A model generated the notes under the pieces. It did not search any database, had not been told where the DNA came from, and worked only from the letters and a program-made list of their open reading frames with translations. 49,474 nucleotides of DNA from Clostridia bacterium (GTDB taxonomy: Bacteria > Bacillota > Clostridia > Christensenellales > Borkfalkiaceae), in contig JAFTKX010000018.1 in assembly GCA_017453045.1 (NCBI GenBank), positions 1 to 49,474 of the forward strand, written 5' to 3'. Shown in pieces: positions 25,757 to 33,347 of this stretch; the stretch's first letter is position 1, and every line of letters starts with the position of its first letter. Made by a program: the position numbers and the translations under genes.

Positions 25757-26995
25757 TTATAAAAGACCTAAAATCAAACCGCCAACGATTGCCGAAGCAA
25801 CTTGACCCGAAACGTTTGCGCCAACCGCGTGCATAAGTAAGTGGTTGTATGGATTTTCTTGAACGCCCATTTTTTGTACGGTACGAGCAGCCATAGGGAA
25901 CGCCGAAATACCTGCCGCGCCTATCATAGGATTGATTTTTTCTTTGCTGAAAAGGTTTAAAAGTTTTGCAACCATAATACCTGCAATCGTATCGAAAATA
26001 AACGCGAGAAGTCCAAGCCCTACTATCATTGCCGTGTTCCACGATAAGAAGGTTTCCGCGCGAAGTTGCGACGCAATGGTAATACCGAGAAGTAAGGTGA
26101 TAAGGTTTGCCAAGTTGTTAGACGCAGTATCGGTTAAGTTGCCTAAAACTCCACATTCGCGGAGAAGGTTACCAAACATCAAAAAGCCTATAAGCGCAAG
26201 AGACGACGGAGCGATAACGCCTGCGATAATCGTAACTATAATAGGGAATAATATTCTCGTAAGTTTAGAAACTTGTTGTGGAGAATAGTGCATTTGAATA
26301 GCGCGTTCCTTTTTAGTAGTAGTGCATTTAATTACGGCAGGTTGAATAATAGGAACGAGCGCCATATAAGAGTATGCAACGACCATAATAGGTCCAACGT
26401 AATTACTCTTAAGTTTTAACGCAACTAAAATACTCGTAGGACCGTCAGCCGCGCCTATAATACCGATAGAAGCCGCGTCGTTAATCGGGAATCCGCAAAG
26501 AACTGCAAGTAAAATGGTGAAAAAGATACCAAATTGAGCAGCGCCACCTAAAATAAAGAGTTTTGGGTTGGTAAGAAGCGGACCGAAGTCTATCATTGCG
26601 CCGATACCTATAAATAAAAGAATAGGCATTGCTTCGGACGCGTGAATTCCTATTTCAAACAACCAGTCGATAATACCTGCGGTAGTAACGGTTTCAACCG
26701 TTTTTTGAGTGATATGCGTTTTGTCAAGACCGCACGCTAAACAATGTTCTAAAAGTTTAGTCATTTCGTGTCCGCATTCACAAACGAAAACTTGACTCGT
26801 AGTTATTTCGTTTAAAACGTTTGAGAAAGGTATATTAACTAAAATACATCCAAATCCCATAGGTAAAAGCAAAGCGGGTTCCATTTCTTTCTTGATTGCA
26901 AGGAAAATCAAAACACCGCCGATGATCCACATTACTACGTATTTAATCCAAGTAATGCCGTCAACGCCTAAAAAAGATTGCAGTAAAAATTCCAT
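25757..26995 (-). CDS. oadB: Sodium-pumping decarboxylase beta subunit (OadB type)
   Basis: 412 residues; ATG 26995 lies 8 nt from AGGAG, while ATG 27001 lies only 2 nt from it. About 10 membrane helices. OadB/GcdB/MmdB motifs: LLFIGIGAMIDFGPLLTNPK, AASIGIIGAADGPTSI (the Na+ channel Asp), FGNLLRECGVLGNLTDTASN and AGISAFPMAARTVQ. The beta subunit couples biotin decarboxylation to Na+ export. An odd cysteine-rich insertion (CECGH, then HCLACG, about residues 71-91) follows the second helix and looks like a metal ribbon. No alpha subunit or biotin carrier gene is nearby, so it must pair with one encoded elsewhere. Confidence 0.92.
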   Translation of the reverse strand: MEFLLQSFLGVDGITWIKYVVMWIIGGVLIFLAIKKEMEPALLLPMGFGCILVNIPFSNVLNEITTSQVFVCECGHEMTKLLEHCLACGLDKTHITQKTVETVTTAGIIDWLFEIGIHASEAMPILLFIGIGAMIDFGPLLTNPKLFILGGAAQFGIFFTILLAVLCGFPINDAASIGIIGAADGPTSILVALKLKSNYVGPIMVVAYSYMALVPIIQPAVIKCTTTKKERAIQMHYSPQQVSKLTRILFPIIVTIIAGVIAPSSLALIGFLMFGNLLRECGVLGNLTDTASNNLANLITLLLGITIASQLRAETFLSWNTAMIVGLGLLAFIFDTIAGIMVAKLLNLFSKEKINPMIGAAGISAFPMAARTVQKMGVQENPYNHLLMHAVGANVSGQVASAIVGGLILGLL

Positions 26996-27024
26996 AAGCA
27001 TTTCTCCTAAATGTTATCCTAATC

Positions 27025-27053
27025 ATTATAACAAAATATAATAAAAAAAGCAA
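27025..27053 (-). promoter_or_regulatory. Promoter of oadB operon
   Basis: Minus strand TTGCTT (27048-27053), 17-nt spacer, TATAAT (27025-27030). Confidence 0.82.
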
Positions 27054-27120
27054 TGACATTTTAATTTTTTGTTCGATTATGTAAAAATTTTGAAATTATT
27101 TATAGCATAATCGTTTTTTT

Positions 27121-27223
27121 ACTAAAGTGGTCGCTCTTGGTTCAAATCCCTCTTTGAGTTTCCAATAAAAAATACCAAAACACAAAAACGTGTTTGGTAT
27201 TTTTGGCTGGGGATGAGGGATTT
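27121..27223. repeat. 103-bp direct repeat, outer copy (with tRNA-Gln 3' fragment)
   Basis: Identical over 103 bp to 27320-27422. It includes a displaced 3' end of tRNA-Gln (CCA, acceptor strand and half of the T stem, 27204-27223), the tRNA's terminator hairpin, and further flank. The rest of the tRNA is missing here; the sequence from 27224 to 27319 is unrelated and holds no gene I can see. Confidence 0.95.
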
Positions 27224-27319
27224 TCCTCTTGTTTTTTTGCTCGCATAAAGAAATAGCACGAGTCTTGCTCGCAAAAAAACTTCGGTCAACGCTAAAAACG
27301 ATACTCAATCGTTTTTTCC

Positions 27320-27422
27320 ACTAAAGTGGTCGCTCTTGGTTCAAATCCCTCTTTGAGTTTCCAATAAAAAATACCAAAACACAAAAACGTGTTTGGTATT
27401 TTTGGCTGGGGATGAGGGATTT
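27320..27422. repeat. 103-bp direct repeat, inner copy (3' end of intact tRNA-Gln)
   Basis: Second copy, 199 bp from the first; it contains the 3' end of the intact tRNA-Gln and its terminator (stem from AATACCAAAACAC and GTGTTTGGTATT, T run on the minus strand). On the plus strand it also has GGTTCAAATCCCTC, the same 14 nt as in the tRNA T arm but inverted. Confidence 0.95.
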
Positions 27423-27477
27423 GAACCCCCGAGTGACGGAGTCAGAGTCCGTAGCCTTACCGCTTGGCGAATCCCCA
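27403..27477 (-). tRNA. tRNA-Gln (anticodon CUG)
   Basis: Full cloverleaf on the minus strand: acceptor TGGGGAT / ATCCCCA with discriminator G and encoded CCA, D arm GCCAAGCGGTAAGGC, anticodon stem ACGGA/TCCGT with loop CTCTGAC giving anticodon CTG (codon CAG), T arm GGGGG-TTCAAAT-CCCTC. The U1-A72 pair and overall sequence resemble E. coli tRNA-Gln. It has its own promoter in the end of the upstream exonuclease gene and a strong terminator. Confidence 0.95.
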
Positions 27478-27509
27478 TTATTTAGGCTCTATTTTTATAA
27501 AGCCTACTA

Positions 27510-27539
27510 ATTATACTACAATTCGCTTTGATTTTGCAA
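27510..27539 (-). promoter_or_regulatory. Promoter of tRNA-Gln
   Basis: Minus strand TTGCAA (27534-27539), 18-nt spacer, TATAAT (27510-27515), inside the last codons of the exonuclease gene. A small stem TAGGCT/AGCCTA (27483-27506) lies between it and the tRNA. Confidence 0.75.
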
Positions 27540-28130
27540 GTATTTTAACGCCGTTTCTTTTAAAAGGTCAAAATTTTCACACCCCTCAAAAAAACTTAAA
27601 TAAAGCGCGGTTGTATCGTATCTTGCGTCGTGTCCGCCAACGTCTAACGCGCCGAAAAGTTCAGCAGATTTTCGAGTAATATCGTAAGGGTAAACGTCTA
27701 AAAATTCGCACATTTCGTTAAGTTTAGGGTATTTATATCCCCTGTGATTAGCCCTTTCCATCTTCATAATAGGGGTAAACGCTTTCATTGTGTCAAAACT
27801 TTCACGATATCTAAAAATTCTATCAAGATAGTTAAATTCGGCAATCAAAAACCCTATATCAAACTTTACGTTGTGCGCAACTATTAAATCTGCGGAAAGA
27901 AAATCGTCGTAAATTTCGTCGGCGTAATAAGAAAAAGTTTTTCCGTCTGATAAAAGCGCAAGTTTTTCAACGGTAAAGCCGTGAACTTTTGTAGCGGACG
28001 GCTCTACGTATTCAACCCCAAAGAAAAAGTTTTTAGCAGTAACGCTTTCGCCGTCGCACATAATATATGAAAGTTGTATTATTCTACCGGGATAAAGCCC
28101 CGTAGTTTCTGTGTCAAAAAATAAAATCAT
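27516..28130 (-). CDS. DnaQ-like 3'-5' exonuclease (DEDDh)
   Basis: 204 residues. Exo I FFDTETTG (Asp and Glu), then VHGFTVEKL, Exo II IVAHNVKFDIGFL, and Exo III GHDARYDTTALYLSF (His-x4-Asp) form a full DEDDh active site. Stand-alone proteins of this type are epsilon-like proofreading or RNA/DNA trimming exonucleases. No other domain is present. ATG at 28130 is the first codon after the promoter, with no ribosome site, so a leaderless mRNA is predicted. Confidence 0.9.
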   Translation of the reverse strand: MILFFDTETTGLYPGRIIQLSYIMCDGESVTAKNFFFGVEYVEPSATKVHGFTVEKLALLSDGKTFSYYADEIYDDFLSADLIVAHNVKFDIGFLIAEFNYLDRIFRYRESFDTMKAFTPIMKMERANHRGYKYPKLNEMCEFLDVYPYDITRKSAELFGALDVGGHDARYDTTALYLSFFEGCENFDLLKETALKYLQNQSEL

Positions 28131-28139
28131 AGTGTAAAT

Positions 28140-28168
28140 ATTCTATCACAAAATCAATAAATATGCAA
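28140..28168 (-). promoter_or_regulatory. Promoter of exonuclease gene (near-leaderless)
   Basis: Minus strand TTGCAT (28163-28168), 17-nt spacer, TAGAAT (28140-28145). Nine nucleotides separate the -10 box from the ATG at 28130, giving a leader of 0-3 nt. Confidence 0.78.
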
Positions 28169-28176
28169 GGAAAAAT

Positions 28177-28220
28177 AAAAACGCTCGGCTGTTGTTTTTT
28201 GTAAGCCAAGCGTTTTTTTT
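28177..28220. terminator. Terminator after thiT
   Basis: Stem AAAACGCT-c-GGCT / AGCC-a-AGCGTTTT with a 14-nt loop and T runs on both strands. Confidence 0.82.
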
Positions 28221-28221
28221 G

Positions 28222-28923
28222 TTAAGCGGTTTTAGTTTTATTTATCAATCTTTCAAGCGTTGAAACTGTTTTAGTTGCCGAAAGCGTTATTACGACGACA
28301 AGGGCAATTATCATATCTGGTCCAACGTAGGATATTTGATAAAGGAAAGAGTATAAAAACATATTGCTGTGCGGAATGCTCGTTTCAATTATTCCACCGC
28401 CAAAGAAGATAAAGCCTGAAATCAAGTGGGCTAAAAATCTACAAAGATAGGCAAGTAAAACGCCAACCGTTAATGCAGGAAGTTCTTTTTTGATAAACTT
28501 TTTAGCAACGCCCATCATTGCAATAGATGCAAACGCAATGGGGTAGTCGAGTAAAAAAGTAGTCCAGTTGTAAAGCCAAGCAGATTCGATAAATTGTAAA
28601 AGCCCGTGTATAACGCCTACGAGTAGTCCGCTTGCAGTTCCAAAAAAGTAAGCGTAAAGCAAAACTGGAACTAAACTTGCTACGGTAATCGAGCCACTCG
28701 GTATAAACTTAAACTTAACGAAACTGAGCGCGAAAGAAGCCGCAATACAAATGCCTGCATAAGCAAGTCTTTTCGTGTCAAAGCCGTTTTCTTTTGTTTT
28801 TAAACAAATAACGAAAAGAATACCGATTAAAACTAATATCGTTGCAACCGATATCCAAGCGACGAGCGGTTCGTCTTTAAAAAATCCCGCAACGTCAGTA
28901 AATAGGTTTAATAAATTTTGCAT
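28222..28923 (-). CDS. thiT: Thiamine ECF-transporter S component ThiT
   Basis: 233 residues, about six to seven membrane helices. The conserved ThiT stretch is visible: LAYAGICIAASFALSFVKFKFIPSGSITVASLVPVLLYAYFFG, then GVIHGLLQFIE and WTTFLLDYPIAFASIAMMGVA. An N-terminal helix of about 25 residues (LVAWISVATILVLIGILFVI) precedes the core. ThiT binds thiamine and uses a shared EcfAAT energy module encoded elsewhere. The TPP riboswitch in its leader confirms the substrate. AAGGAG ribosome site; start codon 28921-28923. Confidence 0.95.
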   Translation of the reverse strand: MQNLLNLFTDVAGFFKDEPLVAWISVATILVLIGILFVICLKTKENGFDTKRLAYAGICIAASFALSFVKFKFIPSGSITVASLVPVLLYAYFFGTASGLLVGVIHGLLQFIESAWLYNWTTFLLDYPIAFASIAMMGVAKKFIKKELPALTVGVLLAYLCRFLAHLISGFIFFGGGIIETSIPHSNMFLYSFLYQISYVGPDMIIALVVVITLSATKTVSTLERLINKTKTA

Positions 28924-29029
28924 TTTTCTCCTTTATTTCGCCAAGGAAATATTTGCTTTGCAATTTTAAAACTGCCTTTCCTATCGTTTTTTTTGCGTAG
29001 AAAGTCGAAAGTTAAAACGCGCGTTTTTC

Positions 29030-29041
29030 AACTTATAGCCC
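29030..29041 (-). repeat. Dispersed palindromic repeat, partial copy g
   Basis: Minus-strand GGGCTATAAGTTG, a partial match to the repeat core, in the thiT leader between the riboswitch terminator and the gene. Confidence 0.35.
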
Positions 29042-29066
29042 TATTTTCGCTGTCGACTGACGAAAA

Positions 29067-29100
29067 TAAAAAACTCCCACGCAAAAACGCATAGGAGTTA
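29067..29100 (-). terminator. Riboswitch-controlled terminator of thiT
   Basis: Minus strand AACTCC-t-ATGCG / GCGT-g-GGAGTT followed by TTTTATTTT, directly after the TPP aptamer. About 145 nt of leader follow before thiT, in which I see only the partial repeat at 29030. Confidence 0.88.
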
Positions 29101-29111
29101 ACGTCAATTAT

Positions 29112-29204
29112 TTCATCTTCTTCCCAGTCAAGCATTATCTTGTCAGGTTCAAAGGGTATAATCTCAGCTTTTGCCGTTTGGCATTAAGCACCCCTAGGCG
29201 AAAT
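29112..29204 (-). promoter_or_regulatory. TPP (thiamine pyrophosphate) riboswitch aptamer
   Basis: Minus strand holds the THI-box blocks in order: CTAGGGGTGC, then GCTGAGATTATACCC, TTTGAACCTGA, GATAATGCTTG and a GGGAAGA-type end. Placed between a sigma-A promoter and a terminator upstream of thiT, so TPP should shut off thiamine uptake by termination. Confidence 0.95.
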
Positions 29205-29213
29205 TGTAAATAT

Positions 29214-29242
29214 AATATATCTTTTTTATTCAGTTTTGTCAA
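29214..29242 (-). promoter_or_regulatory. Promoter of the TPP riboswitch-thiT unit
   Basis: Minus strand TTGACA (29237-29242), 17-nt spacer, TATATT (29214-29219). It faces away from feoA; the feoA start lies only 30 bp beyond the -35 box. Confidence 0.87.
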
Positions 29243-29272
29243 GCAAAATGATAGGTCAACATATATTTTAAT

Positions 29273-29494
29273 ATGATTTTATCAAAAGCAGAAATAGGAA
29301 AAGATTATCTCGTTTTAAAGATAAGCGCAAACCAAAAAGACAAAATAAAATTGTATAAACTCGGAGTTTTTAAAATGCAAACGTTAAGATTAGTAAATAA
29401 AATCGCAGGCGGTGGAGTGATAATATCGGTAAAATTTTCCGATATAGTCGTAGGCAAAAACGTTGCCGAAAAAATTACGGTGGAAAAACTGTGA
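29273..29494 (+). CDS. feoA: Ferrous iron transport protein FeoA
   Basis: 73 residues, a complete SH3-like FeoA domain: a strand LSKAEIGKDYLVLKI, a helix-turn DKIKLYKLGVFKMQTLRLV, and a final strand VISVKFSDIVVGKNVAEKI. FeoA binds or tunes FeoB. It overlaps feoB by 4 nt (GTGA), which shows translational coupling. There is no ribosome site before ATG 29273, and a TATATT box lies 5 nt upstream, so it may be leaderless; the matching -35 is poor (TTGTCA at 20 nt). No Fur box was found by eye. Confidence 0.88.
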   Translation: MILSKAEIGKDYLVLKISANQKDKIKLYKLGVFKMQTLRLVNKIAGGGVIISVKFSDIVVGKNVAEKITVEKL

Positions 29495-31206
29495 TTTACG
29501 CAATCGTTGGGCATCCAAACGCAGGTAAAACTACGCTTTTTAATACGCTTACGGGCAAAAGCGCAACGGTTGGCAACTGGCACGGCGTTACGGTGGAAAA
29601 AGAACAATCTACTTTTAGTTATAACGGGCAAACGCATAATTTGATTGATTTACCCGGAATTTACAGTTTGGCTTGCGCCTGTAGTGAAGAAAGGGTAACG
29701 CAAGATTTTTTGATAAATAACGATTATCAAGGCGTTATTTTCGTAGTTGAAGCAAAAAAGGTAAAACGAGCCGAAAAACTTATTTTTGAACTAAAAAAAC
29801 TCAATAAAAAGGTCGTCGTTTTCGTCAACGGCTACGACCAGTTTAAAAAAGACGGTGGCAAAATTGATTTTAATAAAATGCAAACGAGTTTACAAGTGGA
29901 AGTCGTTTTAGGTAACGCTTTCGACAAAAACAGCGCTTTCAAATTATTACAAATTTTGCAACTTCATAGCATCGGTTTACCGATAAAAAATGGAAACGAA
30001 ACGAATAAAGATGAAGAATACTTTTTTCCGCCGAAAAGAAAAATAAAGTTCCAAGACCTGTTTTTAAATAAGTTCGTTGCCCTTCCCGTGTTCGTAGCGT
30101 CAATGGTTTTTACCTTTTGGTTTTGTTTTGGCAAATTTAGTCCTATTTCGCTAATAAGTGTTGCTATAAGTCGATTATTCGACGATTTTATAATAAAACT
30201 TTTAAGTTTTGCCGTAAAAGACGTAATTTCGCCATTTTTATACGGGCTAATTTTCGACGGAATTTTTAAGGGCGTAATTTCGGTTTTAGAATTTTTACCG
30301 CAGGTTTGCGCTTTGTCGCTATGTATGAACTTTTTAAATCAATCTGGATTTTTTTCTCGCTTTTCAGCGGTTGCGGACGATTTTCTATCCAAGTTTGGTT
30401 TAAGCGGTAGGGCGCTTTACGCTTTAGTTTGCGGATTTGGTTGTACAGCCGTCGCATTAACGAGCGTAAACGGTATTTCGGACGAAAAAATAAAAAGGCG
30501 AGTAGCACTTTCGTTACCGATAGTCAGTTGTTCGGCAAAAACGCCCGTGTACGCCTTTTTGGCTAAAGGACTATTTGGAAACCGAGCGTTTTTAGTTATT
30601 TCGGCTATTTATTTTTCGTCTATCGTTTTACCGCTCGTCAATTCGTATTTTTTGAAAAAGACTTTTATAAAAGGTGAAACTGAAAATTACGTATCTGAAA
30701 TTGCCGATATGCGCATACCTGCATTTAAACCCCTTTTAAAATCCTTGCAAAAAACTGCGATACAGTTTATAATAAAAGTAGGTACGGTGATTTTAATTTC
30801 GTCGGCGTTAGTTTGGATATTAAAGAGCATATCTTTCGATTTCAAACTTTTAAGTAACGACGAGATTGAAAATTCTATGCTTTGCTTGATAGGAAAACGC
30901 CTTGCGTTTCTTTTTCATCCTATCGGTATTTTAAACTGGGAATACGCCGTTGGCGCGGTGGTGGGTCTTTTTGCAAAAGAAGGCGTAGTTTCAACTCTTT
31001 CGCTTTTGGGAGCGGGCGTTTTGCCTCTTTCTTTTCAAAGCAAAATTGCGTTTATAGTTTTTTGTTACGCCTATACTCCGTGCGTTACCGCTCTCGGCTC
31101 TTTTAAGCGAGAATTTGGCGTTAAGTTTATGCTTATATGCGCGATTTACTGGCTTATAGGCGGGTTTTTATTATCTTATTTAACTTATTTTATTTTAAAT
31201 TTATGA
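29491..31206 (+). CDS. feoB: Ferrous iron transport protein FeoB
   Basis: 571 residues, GTG start overlapping the feoA stop. The GTPase domain has G1 GHPNAGKTT, G2 GNWHGVTVE, G3 DLPGIYSL and G4 NGYD. About eight membrane helices follow, with gate-type regions GLSGRALYALVCGFGCTAVAL and SLPIVSCSAKTPVYAFL, the FeoB cysteine-bearing motifs. FeoB imports Fe2+. It is shorter than the common 700-800 residues, mainly from a small helical linker after the G domain. The next gene overlaps its stop by 4 nt (ATGA). Confidence 0.95.
   Translation: MIYAIVGHPNAGKTTLFNTLTGKSATVGNWHGVTVEKEQSTFSYNGQTHNLIDLPGIYSLACACSEERVTQDFLINNDYQGVIFVVEAKKVKRAEKLIFELKKLNKKVVVFVNGYDQFKKDGGKIDFNKMQTSLQVEVVLGNAFDKNSAFKLLQILQLHSIGLPIKNGNETNKDEEYFFPPKRKIKFQDLFLNKFVALPVFVASMVFTFWFCFGKFSPISLISVAISRLFDDFIIKLLSFAVKDVISPFLYGLIFDGIFKGVISVLEFLPQVCALSLCMNFLNQSGFFSRFSAVADDFLSKFGLSGRALYALVCGFGCTAVALTSVNGISDEKIKRRVALSLPIVSCSAKTPVYAFLAKGLFGNRAFLVISAIYFSSIVLPLVNSYFLKKTFIKGETENYVSEIADMRIPAFKPLLKSLQKTAIQFIIKVGTVILISSALVWILKSISFDFKLLSNDEIENSMLCLIGKRLAFLFHPIGILNWEYAVGAVVGLFAKEGVVSTLSLLGAGVLPLSFQSKIAFIVFCYAYTPCVTALGSFKREFGVKFMLICAIYWLIGGFLLSYLTYFILNL
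30163..30186 (-). repeat. Dispersed palindromic repeat, copy d (inside feoB)
   Basis: Plus strand GCTATAAGTCGATTATTCGA; 15 nt match copy f exactly and 16 nt match copy c. It lies within feoB and is translated as AISRLFDD. Confidence 0.65.
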
Positions 31207-32039
31207 AGACTTTTTATGCAAGCGGAAAAAAACTTTCCGAAGAAATAACTGAATATTTTAAAGGCGGTGTTTCGTATTCTCTTGCCAACAAACTTATACG
31301 CAAAAAAGAAGTTAAGTTAAACGGCGTAAGAGTTAAAGTCGACCAAAAAACTTTAGACGGCGACAAGATTGAAGTTTATTACGACGGAGTAGACGAAAGG
31401 GCGGACAAAATTATTTTTAAAGACGAAAATATTTTGGCAGTTTATAAACCAAGCGGTATTACGAGCGAAGAATTTTATTTGCTCGTAAAGTCGAAAAATC
31501 AAGGAGCAGGGTTTATACATAGGTTAGACCAAAATACCGACGGCATTATGCTTTTTTCCTTAAACGACAGAGCCGAAAAAGAACTTTTATACGGCTTTAA
31601 GCATAGAACTTTTGAAAAATTTTACCTTGCCGAAGTTTACGGCTCGCCTAAAAAAGTCTGCGATCAACTCGTAGCGTATCTTAAAAAGGACGCTAAAAAC
31701 AGTACGGTTAAAATCTACGACGACAAGTCGAGCGGTGGGGAAAAGATTATAACCGAATATTCGGTATTAAAAACAAACGGCGAAACGTCGGTTTTAGAGG
31801 TTAAACTCGTAACGGGCAAAACCCATCAAATTAGGGCTCATTTATCTCACGAAGGGCATTTTATTATCGGCGACGGCAAGTACGGCGACGAGCGTATAAA
31901 CCGCAAATTTCACGCAAAAAAGCAAAGGCTTACGGCTTATAAACTCATTTTGAAATTTGACGAAAAAAGCCCCCTTTACTACTTAAATGAAAAGCAGTTC
32001 GTTTTGCAAAACGAACTCTTAAAACACTTTAAATTTTAA
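31203..32039 (+). CDS. RluA-family pseudouridine synthase
   Basis: 278 residues; ATG 31203 overlaps the feoB stop (ATGA), while a longer upstream frame only repeats feoB sequence. The N-terminal S4-like RNA-binding domain (SYSLANKLIRKKEVKLNGVRV) is followed by the catalytic domain: VYKPSGITSEE, the catalytic HRLDQNTDG with Asp109, and the RIxAHLSHEGH-type end TGKTHQIRAHLSHEGH. It isomerises uridines in 23S rRNA or tRNA; the precise site (RluC/RluD type) cannot be told. Translational coupling to feoB is unusual and probably just economical packing. Confidence 0.92.
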   Translation: MKTFYASGKKLSEEITEYFKGGVSYSLANKLIRKKEVKLNGVRVKVDQKTLDGDKIEVYYDGVDERADKIIFKDENILAVYKPSGITSEEFYLLVKSKNQGAGFIHRLDQNTDGIMLFSLNDRAEKELLYGFKHRTFEKFYLAEVYGSPKKVCDQLVAYLKKDAKNSTVKIYDDKSSGGEKIITEYSVLKTNGETSVLEVKLVTGKTHQIRAHLSHEGHFIIGDGKYGDERINRKFHAKKQRLTAYKLILKFDEKSPLYYLNEKQFVLQNELLKHFKF

Positions 32040-32042
32040 TCA

Positions 32043-32130
32043 TAACCACCACTTCAAGTGGTGGTTAATTTTCGTTAAAGGCTACAATAAAAACGCTTCG
32101 TTTTCCGTAGAGGAAACGAAGCGTTTTTTT
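32043..32130. terminator. Two hairpins between convergent genes
   Basis: TAACCACCACT / AGTGGTGGTTA (32043-32067) with a weak T tract, then a strong bidirectional terminator AAAACGCTTCGTTTTCC / GGAAACGAAGCGTTTT (32090-32130) with T runs on both strands. Confidence 0.88.
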
Positions 32131-33298
32131 AGTCGTCAAAACTGTTTTCGAATTCAATTACCGCGTAATATTTATTTTCTTCTTTTTCTAAAAGTTCGTC
32201 TATTGATTTTTTAATTTCGTCTTGTTCGTTTGATTTGTCAAAAGGTAGAACGAGGTCGAAAATTACGTTTGTAAAGGTTGGACCTTTAACTATTCGCAAA
32301 TCGTGAAAAGACGCGCGCGGATGATTTTCTTTTAAAAATTGACTAATAGTATGGGTAAGTTTTACAGTTTCGGGGTCGGAAAGATTTATCGGGTCTAAAT
32401 GGCAAACGAGATTTACGTTTAGTTTTTTCAAACAGTCTCGTTCGATTTCGTCGGCAAGTTCGTGCGATATCATAACGTCTACTTTTGAATCGACTTCAAT
32501 GTGGACGGTTGCGAAAAATTGCGTTGGGCCGTAGGAGTGTACTATAAGTTCGTGGACGTCTAAAACGCCTTTATGCGAGAGAATTAAACTTTTGATTTTA
32601 TTAAAAAGTTCCGCGTTAGGTTTTTCGCCAAGTAAGGGGTCAATAGTATCTTTAATTAAACTAATTGCCGAAATAATAACGAGAATTGATACCAAAATTC
32701 CTAAATATCCGTCAAGTTGAAGATTTGTAAAAATGCCGATTACGGCGCAGGCGAAAACAGCCGTCGTAGATATTGCGTCGTTTCTAGAGTCGGCGCTCAT
32801 TGCTTTAATAGCGTCGGAATTAACGGCTTTACCAAGTCCGTTAAAAATTACCGATAGGCAAATTTTAACGAGTATTGAAACTCCTAAAATAATGCAGGTT
32901 ATAAGTGAAAAATTAGTCGTTTGCGACGAGAATATCTTATCTATTGCAGACCGCCCCGTTTCAATTCCGATAAAGAAAATAACGCAGGCGACGAGTAACG
33001 TCGTAACGTATTCAAATCTTGCGTGTCCAAAAGGATGCTCTTTATCCGCCGACTTTCCCGAAATTTTAAAACCTATTAAAGTTATTATAGAAGTCATAAA
33101 ATCGGTCAAGTTGTTTATAGCGTCGGCAACGACTGCAACCGAGCCCGATAAAATACCTGCGATAAGTTTTATGGCAAACAAAAAAGCGTTGCCTAAAATA
33201 CCAAGCGTTCCCGACGCTTTGCCGTAGGCAGACCTAACCGTTGGATTTTCAACGTCTTTGTAATTTTTTATAAAGAGTTTTTTAAAAAGAGTAGTCAT
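32129..33298 (-). CDS. Cation diffusion facilitator (CDF) metal exporter
   Basis: 389 residues. Six membrane helices; the metal site has DAINNLTD in TM2 and ADSRNDA in TM5, plus HPFGHAR in the loop after TM3. The Asn in DAxNN, in place of the zinc-type His (HxxxD), is seen in manganese- or iron-type CDF proteins, so Zn specificity is doubtful. The C-terminal domain (VDVMISHELADEIERDCLKK) is the ferredoxin-like dimer domain; it is longer than average, with an extra 90-residue second domain. Ribosome site AGGT about 8 nt upstream. The terminator of the preceding gene lies at its 5' end. Confidence 0.9.
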   Translation of the reverse strand: MTTLFKKLFIKNYKDVENPTVRSAYGKASGTLGILGNAFLFAIKLIAGILSGSVAVVADAINNLTDFMTSIITLIGFKISGKSADKEHPFGHARFEYVTTLLVACVIFFIGIETGRSAIDKIFSSQTTNFSLITCIILGVSILVKICLSVIFNGLGKAVNSDAIKAMSADSRNDAISTTAVFACAVIGIFTNLQLDGYLGILVSILVIISAISLIKDTIDPLLGEKPNAELFNKIKSLILSHKGVLDVHELIVHSYGPTQFFATVHIEVDSKVDVMISHELADEIERDCLKKLNVNLVCHLDPINLSDPETVKLTHTISQFLKENHPRASFHDLRIVKGPTFTNVIFDLVLPFDKSNEQDEIKKSIDELLEKEENKYYAVIEFENSFDD

Positions 33299-33313
33299 GT
33301 ATTACCTAAAAAC

Positions 33314-33339
33314 TATGCGTGCGCGATTGCGCACGCATA
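33314..33339 (-). terminator. Terminator after the propeller-SH3 gene
   Basis: Perfect stem TATGCGTGCGC / GCGCACGCATA with a 4-nt loop, then GTTTTTAGG on the minus strand, between 33348 gene and the CDF gene. Confidence 0.85.
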
Positions 33340-33347
33340 AATATGAG

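Noticed and set aside
27096-27308. Open frame of 70 codons on the minus strand
   Set aside because: It lies across the tRNA-derived repeat and terminator and has no ribosome site; the peptide mirrors the duplicated non-coding DNA.
31137-31202. Upstream extension of the RluA-type synthase
   Set aside because: The extra residues are a shifted frame of feoB; ATG 31203 overlaps the feoB stop in the usual ATGA manner.
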